Part shown: positions 45,339 through 56,065 of the stretch, piece by piece | How positions within the stretch are numbered: the first letter of the stretch is position 1 | Layout of the letters: the number at the start of each line of letters is the position of its first letter | Source of the DNA: Flammeovirga sp. OC4 | GTDB lineage: Bacteria > Bacteroidota > Bacteroidia > Cytophagales > Flammeovirgaceae | Assembly: GCF_000812565.1 (NCBI RefSeq) | Contig: NZ_JTAM01000018.1 | Location: 1-64,000 of the forward strand | Reading direction: 5' to 3' | Length of the DNA stretch: 64,000 nt | Translations under genes and position numbers: made by a program | Notes under the pieces: model-generated | The model's input: the letters and a program-made list of their open reading frames with translations, nothing else | Databases searched by the model: none | What the model was told of the DNA's origin: nothing

Positions 45339-46871
45339 ATGATACCTTTATTAGCAAAGGAAAACAACCAGCAAAAAGCCAATGACTCTACAAACTTTTC
45401 ATTTCTTTTTAATCAAGATGAGGATAACATCATCCGATACAAAAAAGGAGTCATTACGGCTACAAAGAGAATTTTTAAATTTCTAAAAAGAAGAAAAAAA
45501 CCGTTTAGTGGAATTCAACATGAAGAACTAAGAACCGTCTTTGAACAAATCAACATCAACAAGACCCCTCTTGATGAACAATTTGTCATGGATGAGTTAG
45601 AAAATATTTATTTGGATCATGCAGTAGCATTTCATCTTCCAAAATACATCGCTCACCTTAACTGCCCGATTGTAATACCATCACTGATTGGTGAACAAAT
45701 ACTTTCAGCAGTCAATTCGTCTCTTGATACTTATGATCAAAGTGCCGGAGGTACATTCATTGAGCAGAAATTGATCGATTGGACAGGTAAACAAATTGGG
45801 TACAAAACACCTGATGGTGTATTTACCAGTGGCGGTACGCAATCCAATTTAATGGCCGTTTTGTTGATGAGAGACGCTTTTTATCATAAACGACAAAAAC
45901 ATGATGTCACAATGAAAGGTGTTTCAAATGCTAAAGGTCAATTGAAAATTTTCTGCTCTGAGTGTAGTCATTTCAGTATTAAAAAAAGTGCAGCACTCTT
46001 AGGTTTGGGAGAAGAAGCGGTAGTGAGTATTCCTGTCTCTGAACAATTTGTGATGGATACTGAAGCCTTAGAATCCGCTATTTTAAATGAATACATTAAT
46101 GGCAACTGCCCAATCGGAATTGTAGCTACAGCTGGAACCACAGATTATGGTAGTATTGACCCCTTAAACAAAATTGCAACCATTGCACAACGATACCAAG
46201 TTTGGTTCCATGTAGACGCTGCTGTTGGAGGAGGATTATTACTGTCTGATGAATATAAATACCTGTTAGCTGGTATAGAAAAATCTGATTCTACTACAGT
46301 AGATTATCATAAAACTTATTTTCAAACGGTAAGTTGTAGTGGTTTTGTGGTGAAAGATCCTAACTCACTTCATTTAATTAGTCATCATGCAGATTATTTA
46401 AATCCAAAAGATCATAAAGATGCAGGTGTTCCCAATCAAGTAGATAAATCACTTCAAACAACAAAAAGGTTTGATGCCTTAAAATTATGGATGACTTTCC
46501 GTTTGATGGGTACAGATCAATTAGGTGCCTATTATGAGCAGACGCTACAATTGACCCAAAAAGCTGCCAAAATTATTGAGTTGCATCGAGAATTTGAATT
46601 GTTAAACCCTCCTGCTTTACACTCTCTTGTATTCCGTTTCAAACCTGAAAACATGAATAATGAACAGCTAAATTCACTTAATATTTTGTTGAGGAAAAAG
46701 TTGTTTGCTGATGGTGAAGCTGTTGTTGCAGGCACAAAATTCAAGGGTAATTATTACCTGAAGTTTACCATTCTGAACCCTATCATGACGGAAGAAAACT
46801 TCGAAGAAATTTTATCAATTCTTTCTAGAATAGGAAAACAAATCGTAGAAGACGAAAACAAAATCGCTTAA
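45339..46871 (+). CDS. PLP-dependent amino-acid decarboxylase (siderophore diamine synthesis)
   Basis: The 510-residue group II decarboxylase has TSGGTQSN (163-170), Asp293 in HVDAA for the PLP ring nitrogen, and the Schiff-base Lys325 in VDYHKTYFQ, a form typical of DesA- and diaminobutyrate-decarboxylase-like enzymes. It would convert lysine to cadaverine (or a related diamino acid to its diamine), the first step of a desferrioxamine- or bisucaberin-type siderophore. It is the first gene of a six-gene operon, 11 bases before the hydroxylase. Substrate choice cannot be read from the sequence. Confidence 0.9.
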   Translation: MIPLLAKENNQQKANDSTNFSFLFNQDEDNIIRYKKGVITATKRIFKFLKRRKKPFSGIQHEELRTVFEQININKTPLDEQFVMDELENIYLDHAVAFHLPKYIAHLNCPIVIPSLIGEQILSAVNSSLDTYDQSAGGTFIEQKLIDWTGKQIGYKTPDGVFTSGGTQSNLMAVLLMRDAFYHKRQKHDVTMKGVSNAKGQLKIFCSECSHFSIKKSAALLGLGEEAVVSIPVSEQFVMDTEALESAILNEYINGNCPIGIVATAGTTDYGSIDPLNKIATIAQRYQVWFHVDAAVGGGLLLSDEYKYLLAGIEKSDSTTVDYHKTYFQTVSCSGFVVKDPNSLHLISHHADYLNPKDHKDAGVPNQVDKSLQTTKRFDALKLWMTFRLMGTDQLGAYYEQTLQLTQKAAKIIELHREFELLNPPALHSLVFRFKPENMNNEQLNSLNILLRKKLFADGEAVVAGTKFKGNYYLKFTILNPIMTEENFEEILSILSRIGKQIVEDENKIA

Positions 46872-46882
46872 AAAAAATACAA

Positions 46883-48202
46883 ATGAACGAAAAAATATAT
46901 GACATTATTGGGGTAGGAATCGGTCCCTTTAATCTTGGATTAGCTTGCCTTACTGAACCAATTGAAGAATTAGATTGCCTTTTCTTAGATAGAGCAGAAC
47001 AATTTAATTGGCACCCAGGAATGTTAATGGAAAATACAACGCTTCAAATTCCATTTATGGCTGATTTGGTTACTTTAGCGGACCCTACCAGTCCTTATTC
47101 CTTTTTAAATTATGCTAAGCAAATGGGAAGAATGTATTCTTTTTATATCAAAGAAGATTTCCTCTTGCTAAGAAACGAATATAATTTGTATTGCCAATGG
47201 GTAGTGCAACAACTTAATACCTTGAAGTTTTCAACAAACGTTGAAATGATATGCTTTAACGATGATGAACAAGTTTTTTATCTAACCTGTCTAACTTCTG
47301 AAACCAATGAACCTTTGATTTACAGGTGTAAAAAAGTGGTGTTGGGAACTGGAACTTCTCCTTACATTCCCGACGCCCTCAAAGGTATAGGCGAAAAAGC
47401 AATTCATTCAGCTTCTTACCTAAAAAATAAAGCTGAGCTTCAGAAGAAAAAAGCGATTACTGTAGTGGGAAGTGGGCAAAGTGCGGCTGAAATATTTAGT
47501 GATTTACTAGAAGAAGTTGATGCTTATGGCTATCAATTGAACTGGATTACACGCTCACATCGTTTCTTCCCAATGGAATACACTAAACTGACGTTAGAGA
47601 TGACCTCCCCTGAGTATGTGGATTATTTCTATGAACTTCCATTGGCAAAAAGAGAAGCACTACTTCAAGAACAAAAGCACCTTTACAAAGGCATCAACTC
47701 AGATTTGATCAATGGTATTTTTGATACAATATATGCTAAGAAACTGATGAATGATGTAGACATAAACCTACGTACCAATTCAACGGTGACCGCTTCTACA
47801 ATTACTGATGATAAAGTACAGCTTGAGGTATTCCAAAACGAGGAAGAAAAATACTATCAGCATGATACTGAAGCTGTGGTTATGGCTACAGGGTATCATT
47901 ACAAATTACCATCTTTTATGGAAGGCTTACTTAAGCATGTGCAATGGGATGAAAAAGGAAGGTTAAGGGCGAATCGTAATTATACCATTGATAAGGAAAG
48001 TAAAAATATTTTTGTACAAAATGCAGAACTTTACACACACGGTTTTGTTTCTCCAGATCTTGGTATGGGGAGCTATCGTAATTCATATATCATCAAGGAG
48101 ATTACTGGCAAAGAGTATTACCCTATCGAAAAGAAAATTGCATTCCAACAATTCAAAGTATCTGAAAAAGAGGAAATCATAAAAGAAGAAGTTCTGGTAT
48201 GA
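46883..48202 (+). CDS. Diamine/lysine N-hydroxylase (IucD/DesB type)
   Basis: The 439-residue flavin monooxygenase has an FAD motif (GVGIGPFNLGLA, 10-22), an NADPH motif (VVGSGQSAAE, near 193-202) and the late ATGYHYKLP motif of N-hydroxylating enzymes. Motif GIGPFNL places it with ornithine/lysine N-monooxygenases rather than Baeyer-Villiger enzymes. It would add the N-hydroxyl to cadaverine or a similar diamine. Its stop overlaps the MFS start by four bases (ATGA). Confidence 0.92.
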   Translation: MNEKIYDIIGVGIGPFNLGLACLTEPIEELDCLFLDRAEQFNWHPGMLMENTTLQIPFMADLVTLADPTSPYSFLNYAKQMGRMYSFYIKEDFLLLRNEYNLYCQWVVQQLNTLKFSTNVEMICFNDDEQVFYLTCLTSETNEPLIYRCKKVVLGTGTSPYIPDALKGIGEKAIHSASYLKNKAELQKKKAITVVGSGQSAAEIFSDLLEEVDAYGYQLNWITRSHRFFPMEYTKLTLEMTSPEYVDYFYELPLAKREALLQEQKHLYKGINSDLINGIFDTIYAKKLMNDVDINLRTNSTVTASTITDDKVQLEVFQNEEEKYYQHDTEAVVMATGYHYKLPSFMEGLLKHVQWDEKGRLRANRNYTIDKESKNIFVQNAELYTHGFVSPDLGMGSYRNSYIIKEITGKEYYPIEKKIAFQQFKVSEKEEIIKEEVLV

Positions 48203-49389
48203 AAGTGAAAACAATACTAATGCTCATCACACTTGTTGCTGTGGTGAGCGACACTATGCTTCATCCCTTCTACCCTCAGTTTTTTGGAGAAAGGTTTGGG
48301 TTTTTTAGCTCAGAACATGTTGGGTATTATTTAGCTGCTTGTTGCTTAACAGTTATGGTAGCTTTCCCCTTTTGGGCTAAAGTACAAAAGAATGCCGATC
48401 TTTTTTCTTTACTGATTTATACGCAGCTGATAGCGGGATTATTGTGCGTAAGTATCTATTGGATAGATCACATTGTGCTTTTCTGGGGAGTTGCTTTGAC
48501 GATGATTTTCTTCAAGGGAAGTTATTTATTGATCTATCCTTATATCATGCAATTGGATGAAGAAGATGAACACACCTCCTCGATTAGTATTCTTTCAGTG
48601 ATTGTTCATTTAGGGGCTATCATGGGTGCTTTTATTGGAGGTGCCATAGTAGATTTTATTGATACTTATGTGGTCTTTTTCATTATGGCAATGGGTGATT
48701 TCACACAGTTAGGCGTTTGTTTTTATCTTAAATATAGAAGAAACGTGAAATCTATTGTACATGAAGAAGCAAGCACCCAACAAGGTTTTTTCCATATCAA
48801 AAAACCAATTTTTATGATTGGAGCCATCACAATGACACTGTATTTCAGTACATTTTTGATTCGTCCTTTCTTCTCTGTCTATTGGGAAATTATTTCTGAA
48901 TATGATAGTAAAGTTGTATCAGGTTTAATGTACTCGCTTCCTGCATTTGTAGGTTTAGTAGCACTATGGTACAATCACAAATTCAAATCGGAAAAAAGCA
49001 GTTTTAAACAAATAATACCTGCAATTGTGTTGGGTATTGTAGGAATTGCTTTACAAGGAAGTATGATAGAAGGAATCGTCATTGTGGGGCGATTAATATA
49101 TGGCTGGGCCATTTTCCAGCTTTATGTACAATTTGATGTCATAGCCTTCACACTTTCAACACCATCAGATTATGCTACAGATTACAGTAGAATTCACCTG
49201 ATGCAAAACTTTGGTGTTTTAGTTTCCTCAATGATTGCGGGATTTACCGTAGATCTTTTCTCTATACAAATGACATTTTGGATGTCAATCGTTGGGTTCC
49301 TACTAACTGGTAGTTTCTTCCTTTTAGGGTTTAATAGCTACTTGAAAAAAGAAGAAGAGGAACCAAAATTAACAACAGCAAATGCTTAG
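48199..49389 (+). CDS. MFS exporter of the siderophore operon
   Basis: The 396-residue protein has about 12 membrane helices in two six-helix halves separated by a basic loop (KYRRNVKSI, near 180). Its place between biosynthetic genes and coupling to the hydroxylase by an ATGA overlap suggest siderophore export, although import of the loaded siderophore across the inner membrane is also possible. It has a KKEEEEPK tail and no further domain. Confidence 0.82.
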   Translation: MKVKTILMLITLVAVVSDTMLHPFYPQFFGERFGFFSSEHVGYYLAACCLTVMVAFPFWAKVQKNADLFSLLIYTQLIAGLLCVSIYWIDHIVLFWGVALTMIFFKGSYLLIYPYIMQLDEEDEHTSSISILSVIVHLGAIMGAFIGGAIVDFIDTYVVFFIMAMGDFTQLGVCFYLKYRRNVKSIVHEEASTQQGFFHIKKPIFMIGAITMTLYFSTFLIRPFFSVYWEIISEYDSKVVSGLMYSLPAFVGLVALWYNHKFKSEKSSFKQIIPAIVLGIVGIALQGSMIEGIVIVGRLIYGWAIFQLYVQFDVIAFTLSTPSDYATDYSRIHLMQNFGVLVSSMIAGFTVDLFSIQMTFWMSIVGFLLTGSFFLLGFNSYLKKEEEEPKLTTANA

Positions 49390-49394
49390 ATACA

Positions 49395-50018
49395 ATGGTA
49401 CAAAATATATATAAAACTCCTTTCGGGATTGACTTTTGGGCAAAAAAAGCCGCTGAAAGTAGTTACAAGATTAATCAGGATTTATCATTTAAATTCGCTC
49501 CTTTTCAATTAGACAGAGATGTTCCATTGCTTCACCATTGGGTCAACCAGCCCTATGCAAAATATTGGCAATTGGAAAATAGTTCCATCGAAACAGTATA
49601 CGCTTCCTATAAAGAAATTTTAGAGGGAAAGAATACTTGTGTTTTTTGGGGTGTGCTCAATGATAAGAAAGTGTTTTTAGTAGAGTTCTACTATGCTCCT
49701 AAAGACAGAGTAGGTGAACACTATGATGCTAAAATTGGGGATTATGGATTTCATATTCTTGCTGGTCCTAAAGAAACGGTAATTTCCCAATTCACTACTC
49801 ATATTTTCGTTTACCTACTCACTTTCTTATTTCAACAAGATGAAGTAGAAAGAGTGGTCGTTGAACCTGATGTCAATAACAAGAAAATCCATGTTTTAAA
49901 TAAAAAAGCAGGCTTTACTTATGACAAAAAAATAGAGTTCGAAGAGAAAACTGCCTTTCTAGCATTTAACGATAGAAATAGTTTTCAAAAAGCATTAGAC
50001 CACATTCAACTTCCTTGA
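49395..50018 (+). CDS. Hydroxylamine acyltransferase (GNAT, IucB/DesC type)
   Basis: The 207-residue protein belongs to the RhbD/IucB/MbtK-like GNAT group. It has LLHHWVNQPYAKYWQL near 38, a glycine-containing central beta-region (GDYGFHILAG) and the late VVVEPDVNNKKIHVLNKKAGF segment that holds acyl-CoA. It would put an acetyl or succinyl group on the N-hydroxylated diamine to form the hydroxamate arm. It begins 5 bases after the MFS gene. The lack of a second synthetase in the operon suggests succinyl rather than citrate chemistry. Confidence 0.86.
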   Translation: MVQNIYKTPFGIDFWAKKAAESSYKINQDLSFKFAPFQLDRDVPLLHHWVNQPYAKYWQLENSSIETVYASYKEILEGKNTCVFWGVLNDKKVFLVEFYYAPKDRVGEHYDAKIGDYGFHILAGPKETVISQFTTHIFVYLLTFLFQQDEVERVVVEPDVNNKKIHVLNKKAGFTYDKKIEFEEKTAFLAFNDRNSFQKALDHIQLP

Positions 50019-50028
50019 TTTTATCATC

Positions 50029-51840
50029 ATGAATAGATTATCACTAGCAAATCATAAAGAAGCCATTGATCATTTAAAGGCTTCCACTTGGAAACAAGTC
50101 AATAGAAAATATGTAAGTAAAGCGATGAGTGAGTTTGCGCACGAAAAGCTATTACAACCTACACTTATTGCTGAGGATGAGTTTTCTACTTATCAAATTC
50201 AAAGCTCAGATCAGCAAGTAAGTTATATTTTCAGAGCCAAGCTATTACAACTAGACCATTGGTGGATTAAACCTGAAACCATTGTAAAACAAGTGTATGA
50301 CAAAAATGTAGAGCTCTCGTTACTTGATTTTATTCAAGAGTTCAAAGATCAATTGGAAATTCCTTCTGAAATGTTACCCACCTACCTTGAAGAAATTACC
50401 AATACCCTTTACTCTTTAAATTATAAATATACTCATCATACCACTTCAGCACTTACTCTTGCTGATTCAAGTTTCCAGACAATAGAAGGTAATATGATTG
50501 AGGGCCATCCTTGTTTCGTTGCCAACAGTGGGAGAATTGGTTTTACTGCTCAAGACTTCCTGCACTATTCCCCTGAGGCATCAAACGGGTTTCAATTATT
50601 GTGGTTAGCAGGCCATCGTTCTGTCGCCACTTTTACCTCTATTGCTGGCTTAAGTTATGAAGATGTAATGCATCAAGAAATGGGTGAAACTCAATTTCAA
50701 ATCTTCCAGAATATCTTAAAAGTACATGGTCTAGACCCTGAAGATTATATCATCTTTCCAATGCACCCTTGGCAATGGCAAAGTAAGTTGTCTACCATTT
50801 TCTCTTCTGATATCACGAAAAAGAAACTTATTCTATTGGGAGAAGGTTCTGATACTTATCAACCTCAACAATCAATAAGAACGCTTTACAATAAAAGTTA
50901 TCCTGAAAAGTTTTATGTAAAAACAGCACTCTCTATTCAAAATATGGGCTTTTTACGTGGACTTTCACCGTATTATATGCAGTCTACCCCTTCCATTACG
51001 GAGTGGATCAATCAAAAACTTCAACACGATGAGTACCTGCAGAAATATGGTTTTGAAATGTTAGGTGAAGTGGCAACTCTAGGATATAGAAATACTAATT
51101 TCGAATCTTTAGGAAGAACAAACGCTTATAATAAAATGTTAGCCGTTCTCTGGAGAGAATCGCCTGAGCATTATTTAAAAAATGGCCAAAAAGCGGCTAC
51201 AATGGCTTCTTTGTTACATGTCACGCCAGAAGGGGAATCATTACTTAAAGCGTACATTAAAACCTCTCAACTCTCTCCTCAAGAATGGATCAATTGTTAT
51301 CTAAATGTTTACCTAAAACCTCTTCTTCACTGTTTATATCAACATGAAATAGCCTTCATGCCTCATGGAGAAAACCTTATCCTCCGAATGGAAAATAACA
51401 TTCCTGTAGGCGTCTTTATGAAAGACATCACTGAAGAAGTAGTCTTGTTTGAAGAAGAAGAAGGCCTGCCAGAACCCGTTCAACGATTAGTCGTCAAAAC
51501 TACCGATGAAATCAAAGCCTTAAGTATCTTAACCGATGTATTTGATTGTTTCTTCCGTTTCATTGGTCAAATCGTGGAAGAACATGAAATAATGAAAGAA
51601 GAACAGTTTTGGGAATTGGTAAGTAATTGCATCCTTTCTTATCAAACAGAGAATCCTCATTTATCTGAGAAATTTGCTAAAAGTGATCTTTTCTGTGAGG
51701 ACTTTATACTTTCCTGTTTAAACCGTCTTCAACTTCAGAACAATAAGCAAATGGTGGATCTTACAGACCCAGTAAATAGTTTGCAATTTATTGGTAGAAT
51801 TAAGAATCCAATCCGACAATTTCAATCTAACTACGCTTAA
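50029..51840 (+). CDS. NRPS-independent siderophore synthetase (IucA/IucC family)
   Basis: The 603-residue protein has the core motifs of this ATP-dependent amide synthetase family: GHPCFVANSGRIG (near 164), FPMHPWQWQ (near 245), RTNAYNKML and PHGENLILRMEN (near 443). The last is part of the FhuF-like/ferric reductase-like C-terminal half. Being the only such gene here, it probably joins and cyclises hydroxy-succinyl-cadaverine units, like DesD or BibC. Its stop overlaps the next start by one base. Confidence 0.92.
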   Translation: MNRLSLANHKEAIDHLKASTWKQVNRKYVSKAMSEFAHEKLLQPTLIAEDEFSTYQIQSSDQQVSYIFRAKLLQLDHWWIKPETIVKQVYDKNVELSLLDFIQEFKDQLEIPSEMLPTYLEEITNTLYSLNYKYTHHTTSALTLADSSFQTIEGNMIEGHPCFVANSGRIGFTAQDFLHYSPEASNGFQLLWLAGHRSVATFTSIAGLSYEDVMHQEMGETQFQIFQNILKVHGLDPEDYIIFPMHPWQWQSKLSTIFSSDITKKKLILLGEGSDTYQPQQSIRTLYNKSYPEKFYVKTALSIQNMGFLRGLSPYYMQSTPSITEWINQKLQHDEYLQKYGFEMLGEVATLGYRNTNFESLGRTNAYNKMLAVLWRESPEHYLKNGQKAATMASLLHVTPEGESLLKAYIKTSQLSPQEWINCYLNVYLKPLLHCLYQHEIAFMPHGENLILRMENNIPVGVFMKDITEEVVLFEEEEGLPEPVQRLVVKTTDEIKALSILTDVFDCFFRFIGQIVEEHEIMKEEQFWELVSNCILSYQTENPHLSEKFAKSDLFCEDFILSCLNRLQLQNNKQMVDLTDPVNSLQFIGRIKNPIRQFQSNYA

Positions 51841-52928
51841 TGATGAGTACACAACGATTACATTCACTCGATTTTTTTAGAGGAGTAAGTGTCCTCTTTT
51901 TGATTCCGCTACACTGTATGATGATGTATGCATCTGCTGAAACATGGAACGACAGCAACCTTGGTTTCATCATGAAATGGATTGAAAGAGGAAGTCCATC
52001 TTTTATGGTGGCAATGGGTATTTCCTTTGTTTTTTCTAAACGTCAGAGTTTTAAAGCTCTACTTATTCGTGGAATCAAAATAGTAGGAATAGGGTATTTA
52101 CTCAATACATTTAAGTTCATTATACCGATGCTCTTGGGTTTTTTCCCAGAAAACCTGATCGTTGCTCATGGATTAAACCCTGAGCATCTTATGGACAATT
52201 CCATTCACTTTTTACTTCTTGGGGACATTCTCCAACTGGCAGGAGTGTCATTAATTATCATGAGTTTTTGTGTTCCTATTTTCAAGAATAAATATGTAAT
52301 ACTTGCAGTGGCATTGAGTATAGTACTTTCCACAAGAACAGTAAGCGGTATTCGTTTGGGAATTGGTGGTGTCGATTATATGCTGGATCTCTTATGGGGA
52401 AATCAGTATAATGTTTATTTCCCAGTTTTCCCTTGGATGGGCTTTATTCTTCTAGGAAGGTTTGTAGGAGAATTGTACAAAGAAAATAAAACGAATATTC
52501 CATTTTTCTTCCAGAAAGTACTATTACTTTCTGCTACAACAATTGTCATTGGTGCTTCTCTTTGTTACTATAACTATGACTATCACTTTGGAGACTACTA
52601 TCATTTAGGTCCAGGTGGTATGTTATTGCTACTCGGGGTAAATACTTCGTTTATCTATTTTTCGCACTTTATCTCAAAAATTATTTTAAACACCAATTTA
52701 TTTCAATTTCTGGTTTATGCGAGCAAGAATGTGACTATTATTTATTTCCTGCAATGGGTGGTCATTGATTGGGGGATGGGTCTTTTCGGGTTCGCAACCA
52801 TGAACCAACAAGGTGTATTAATGATTATACCTATTTATTCGTTTTTCGTTTTCGCACTACTAACAGTTTTTGATAAAGTATTCAGAAACAAATCATCTTC
52901 GCTTACTGAAAATTTAGCTACTCAGTAA
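51840..52928 (+). CDS. Membrane acyltransferase-like protein (DUF1624/HGSNAT type)
   Basis: The 362-residue protein has about ten membrane helices and the N-terminal signature RLHSLDFFRGVSVLFLIPLH of the DUF1624/YeiB-like acyltransferase group. Starts at 51840 or 51843 are both possible. Members transfer acyl groups across the membrane. It is tightly coupled to the IucA/IucC gene (one-base overlap) and ends in a terminator, so it clearly belongs to the operon. It is not part of known desferrioxamine pathways, and its role (tailoring or transport) is open. Confidence 0.78.
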   Translation: MMSTQRLHSLDFFRGVSVLFLIPLHCMMMYASAETWNDSNLGFIMKWIERGSPSFMVAMGISFVFSKRQSFKALLIRGIKIVGIGYLLNTFKFIIPMLLGFFPENLIVAHGLNPEHLMDNSIHFLLLGDILQLAGVSLIIMSFCVPIFKNKYVILAVALSIVLSTRTVSGIRLGIGGVDYMLDLLWGNQYNVYFPVFPWMGFILLGRFVGELYKENKTNIPFFFQKVLLLSATTIVIGASLCYYNYDYHFGDYYHLGPGGMLLLLGVNTSFIYFSHFISKIILNTNLFQFLVYASKNVTIIYFLQWVVIDWGMGLFGFATMNQQGVLMIIPIYSFFVFALLTVFDKVFRNKSSSLTENLATQ

Positions 52929-52961
52929 GTCCAATTTCCTATAAATAAAGAGTCCATACTT

Positions 52962-52992
52962 AAACCTTCCTCAATATTTGAGGAGGGTTTTA
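52962..52992 (+). terminator. Terminator of the siderophore operon
   Basis: AAACCtTCCTC, the loop AATATTT and GAGGAgGGTTTT form a stem-loop closed by a short T-run, 33 bases after the last gene. Confidence 0.75.
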
Positions 52993-53033
52993 TGGCGTAT
53001 TATGTGGTTAGTGAAGAAGTTTTAGTAAAGCTT

Positions 53034-53306
53034 CCCTACAGCACTGCATTTTAGAGGATTATTATAAAAACACTTTTGAGCTGTAATCAAGCAGTCATGT
53101 ATTAGTATCTAAATCGGCCTTGAAGGGAAAAACGTTAAGAATTTCATGTATTGAGCTGTTAAAAATGATTTTAAACCCGCTAAAGCTCAAACAAAAAAAT
53201 CATTTAGACTCAAGAAATGGAATTTAGCTTATGACTTCTAAGCCTTGAGTTTTTTGCTTCTTTTTATTTCCAACAAAAACGAAGACGAAAGAAGCTTGAA
53301 GTTGAC
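53034..53306 (+). repeat. Dispersed 275-bp non-coding repeat, copy B
   Basis: This is the same element as 30697-30976, in the same orientation. Its 10-bp inverted repeats are at 53163-53172 and 53196-53205, and the 23-nt core between them (53173-53195) reads as the reverse complement of copy A's core (21 of 23 bases). It fills most of the 52929-53339 spacer. No open frame was found. Confidence 0.75.
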
Positions 53307-53339
53307 GATAATTTAGTTGACAATGTATTTATACCTATC

Positions 53340-54230
53340 TTAAAAATAACCTTCCTTCTGTTCTAAAGTATAATATGTTTTATCGTGAATAGGATTGTAA
53401 ACCAATAAGCACAAATCATTTTGGACACCATAGAAACATCCACTCTTGTACTCACATCTGTTTAATTTCTTATGGAAAATGGGTACACCATTATTGATAG
53501 AAGATAAAATGTCATTTTTTGTGGGAATCGCAAAAACGTTTACCTCATTATTAGTAACGATTAAAATTTCTGTCAAATCACTAGAAAGTTGTACATCAGT
53601 TACTTCAGTAAGATCTAGTTCTCCCACCTTTTCTAAGGTTCCTTTCTCTAACTTAGACGAAATTCCATATACCTCTGTTTTCTCTTTACTAAAAGTAAAG
53701 ATGAAAAACTTTTTCAATTTTGGGTGATACACCATTGCTTTTGCATCTTTTTTACCTTCAGGGTAAACAAAAGTCTTGGTGGATGGCACCACAAATTGAT
53801 CTTTGATTTCGCTTTCAGCTATTGAAAACACTTGAATATTTTTTCTCTTTTTAGATGGGTCTCCAATATCACCTATATGTAACGTATTTTCATAATTGGA
53901 AATACCCTGCCAACCAAAGGAAATACTTCGAACAAAGACCTTTTCCTTTGTTTTCCCGGTTTTAGGATTGACTAGGAATAAATAGGGTTCATTTTCGGTT
54001 TTGGTCTGAATCCACAAGGACTTCAAATTATCCGAATAAACCATTCCTGTTATATTCTTTTTATTTAAGTCTAATTCTTGTTTTTGAATAGTCTTATAAG
54101 TTATCTTTTTAGGAATTTCGTTTTGATTTTCAATTGATTTGCAACTGAATAAACTAAATCCAAAAGAAATAGTGACAATAATGTAAAGTATGTATCTCAA
54201 TTTAGTAAAGTAGTAAGTATTATAGTTCAA
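53340..54230 (-). CDS. Hypothetical lipoprotein, probably beta-propeller-like
   Basis: The 296-residue protein has a lipoprotein signal (lipobox LFSC, Cys30) after a basic start. Repeating short beta segments follow (LWIQTKTENEPYLFLVNPKTG, LHIGDIGDPSKKRKNIQVFSI, EILIVTNNEVNVFAI), of the kind seen in propeller or SMP-30-like proteins. I do not recognise a defined family. It is a single gene between the repeat copy B and metY. It could be a surface or periplasmic protein. Confidence 0.6.
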   Translation of the reverse strand: MNYNTYYFTKLRYILYIIVTISFGFSLFSCKSIENQNEIPKKITYKTIQKQELDLNKKNITGMVYSDNLKSLWIQTKTENEPYLFLVNPKTGKTKEKVFVRSISFGWQGISNYENTLHIGDIGDPSKKRKNIQVFSIAESEIKDQFVVPSTKTFVYPEGKKDAKAMVYHPKLKKFFIFTFSKEKTEVYGISSKLEKGTLEKVGELDLTEVTDVQLSSDLTEILIVTNNEVNVFAIPTKNDILSSINNGVPIFHKKLNRCEYKSGCFYGVQNDLCLLVYNPIHDKTYYTLEQKEGYF

Positions 54231-54516
54231 TACATTAGATTTAGTATTTGATCATAAAGTTACCTGCTTTAAAAAGGAGTTGTGGACTCCATAATCATAC
54301 ATTTAGAAAGATTAAGATAGATTGTGATTTAACGTAATCCACAATAACTCTTCTGACTTTTTTTAACAACAATTCCTCTATTAAATCTCATTTCCATTCT
54401 ACATGTGATTTCTTCATTACTTTTATCATATTTCAATAAAATACGTCTTAAATTTCTATCTTTTAAAGAAAAGAAGGGTTATATTAAAAACTGCAAAAAT
54501 TATGTGGAATATTTTG

Positions 54517-54581
54517 TAGGTAAAGCAACTTTCCTTTACTTTACCTATAGATTCAGTAGAGTATTACTTTTCACCTGAATC
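54517..54581 (+). promoter_or_regulatory. Two hairpins in the metY leader
   Basis: TAGGTAAAG/CTTTACCTA (54517-54525, 54539-54547) is a perfect 9-bp inverted repeat. GATTCAG/CTGAATC (54550-54556, 54575-54581) is a perfect 7-bp one. Both lie before the ATG at 54629. They could be an operator plus a leader structure; they do not match the SAM riboswitches I know. The rest of the 54231-54628 spacer has no gene. Confidence 0.4.
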
Positions 54582-54625
54582 CAAACTAATTCAAATCAAG
54601 TTGTTTATTTAAAAATAGATACTAA

Positions 54626-55945
<1,320 letters not shown>

Positions 55946-55964
55946 GCTTTTTTCTATAAAAAGT

Positions 55965-56022
55965 AAATGGTGAATTATCAATGTCTCACTAAAGTGTAAG
56001 CATTAATAATTCACCATTTTTT
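55965..56022 (+). terminator. Terminator of metY
   Basis: AAATGGTGAATTAT and ATAATTCACCATTTTTT (about 55965-55978 and 56005-56022) pair around an inner CACT/AGTG helix, followed by T. The A-rich left side may let it also stop transcription from the convergent small membrane gene. Confidence 0.75.
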
Positions 56023-56065
56023 ATTGTCAATGCTGCTGATTTTTAACTCAGCATTCACCATTCAA

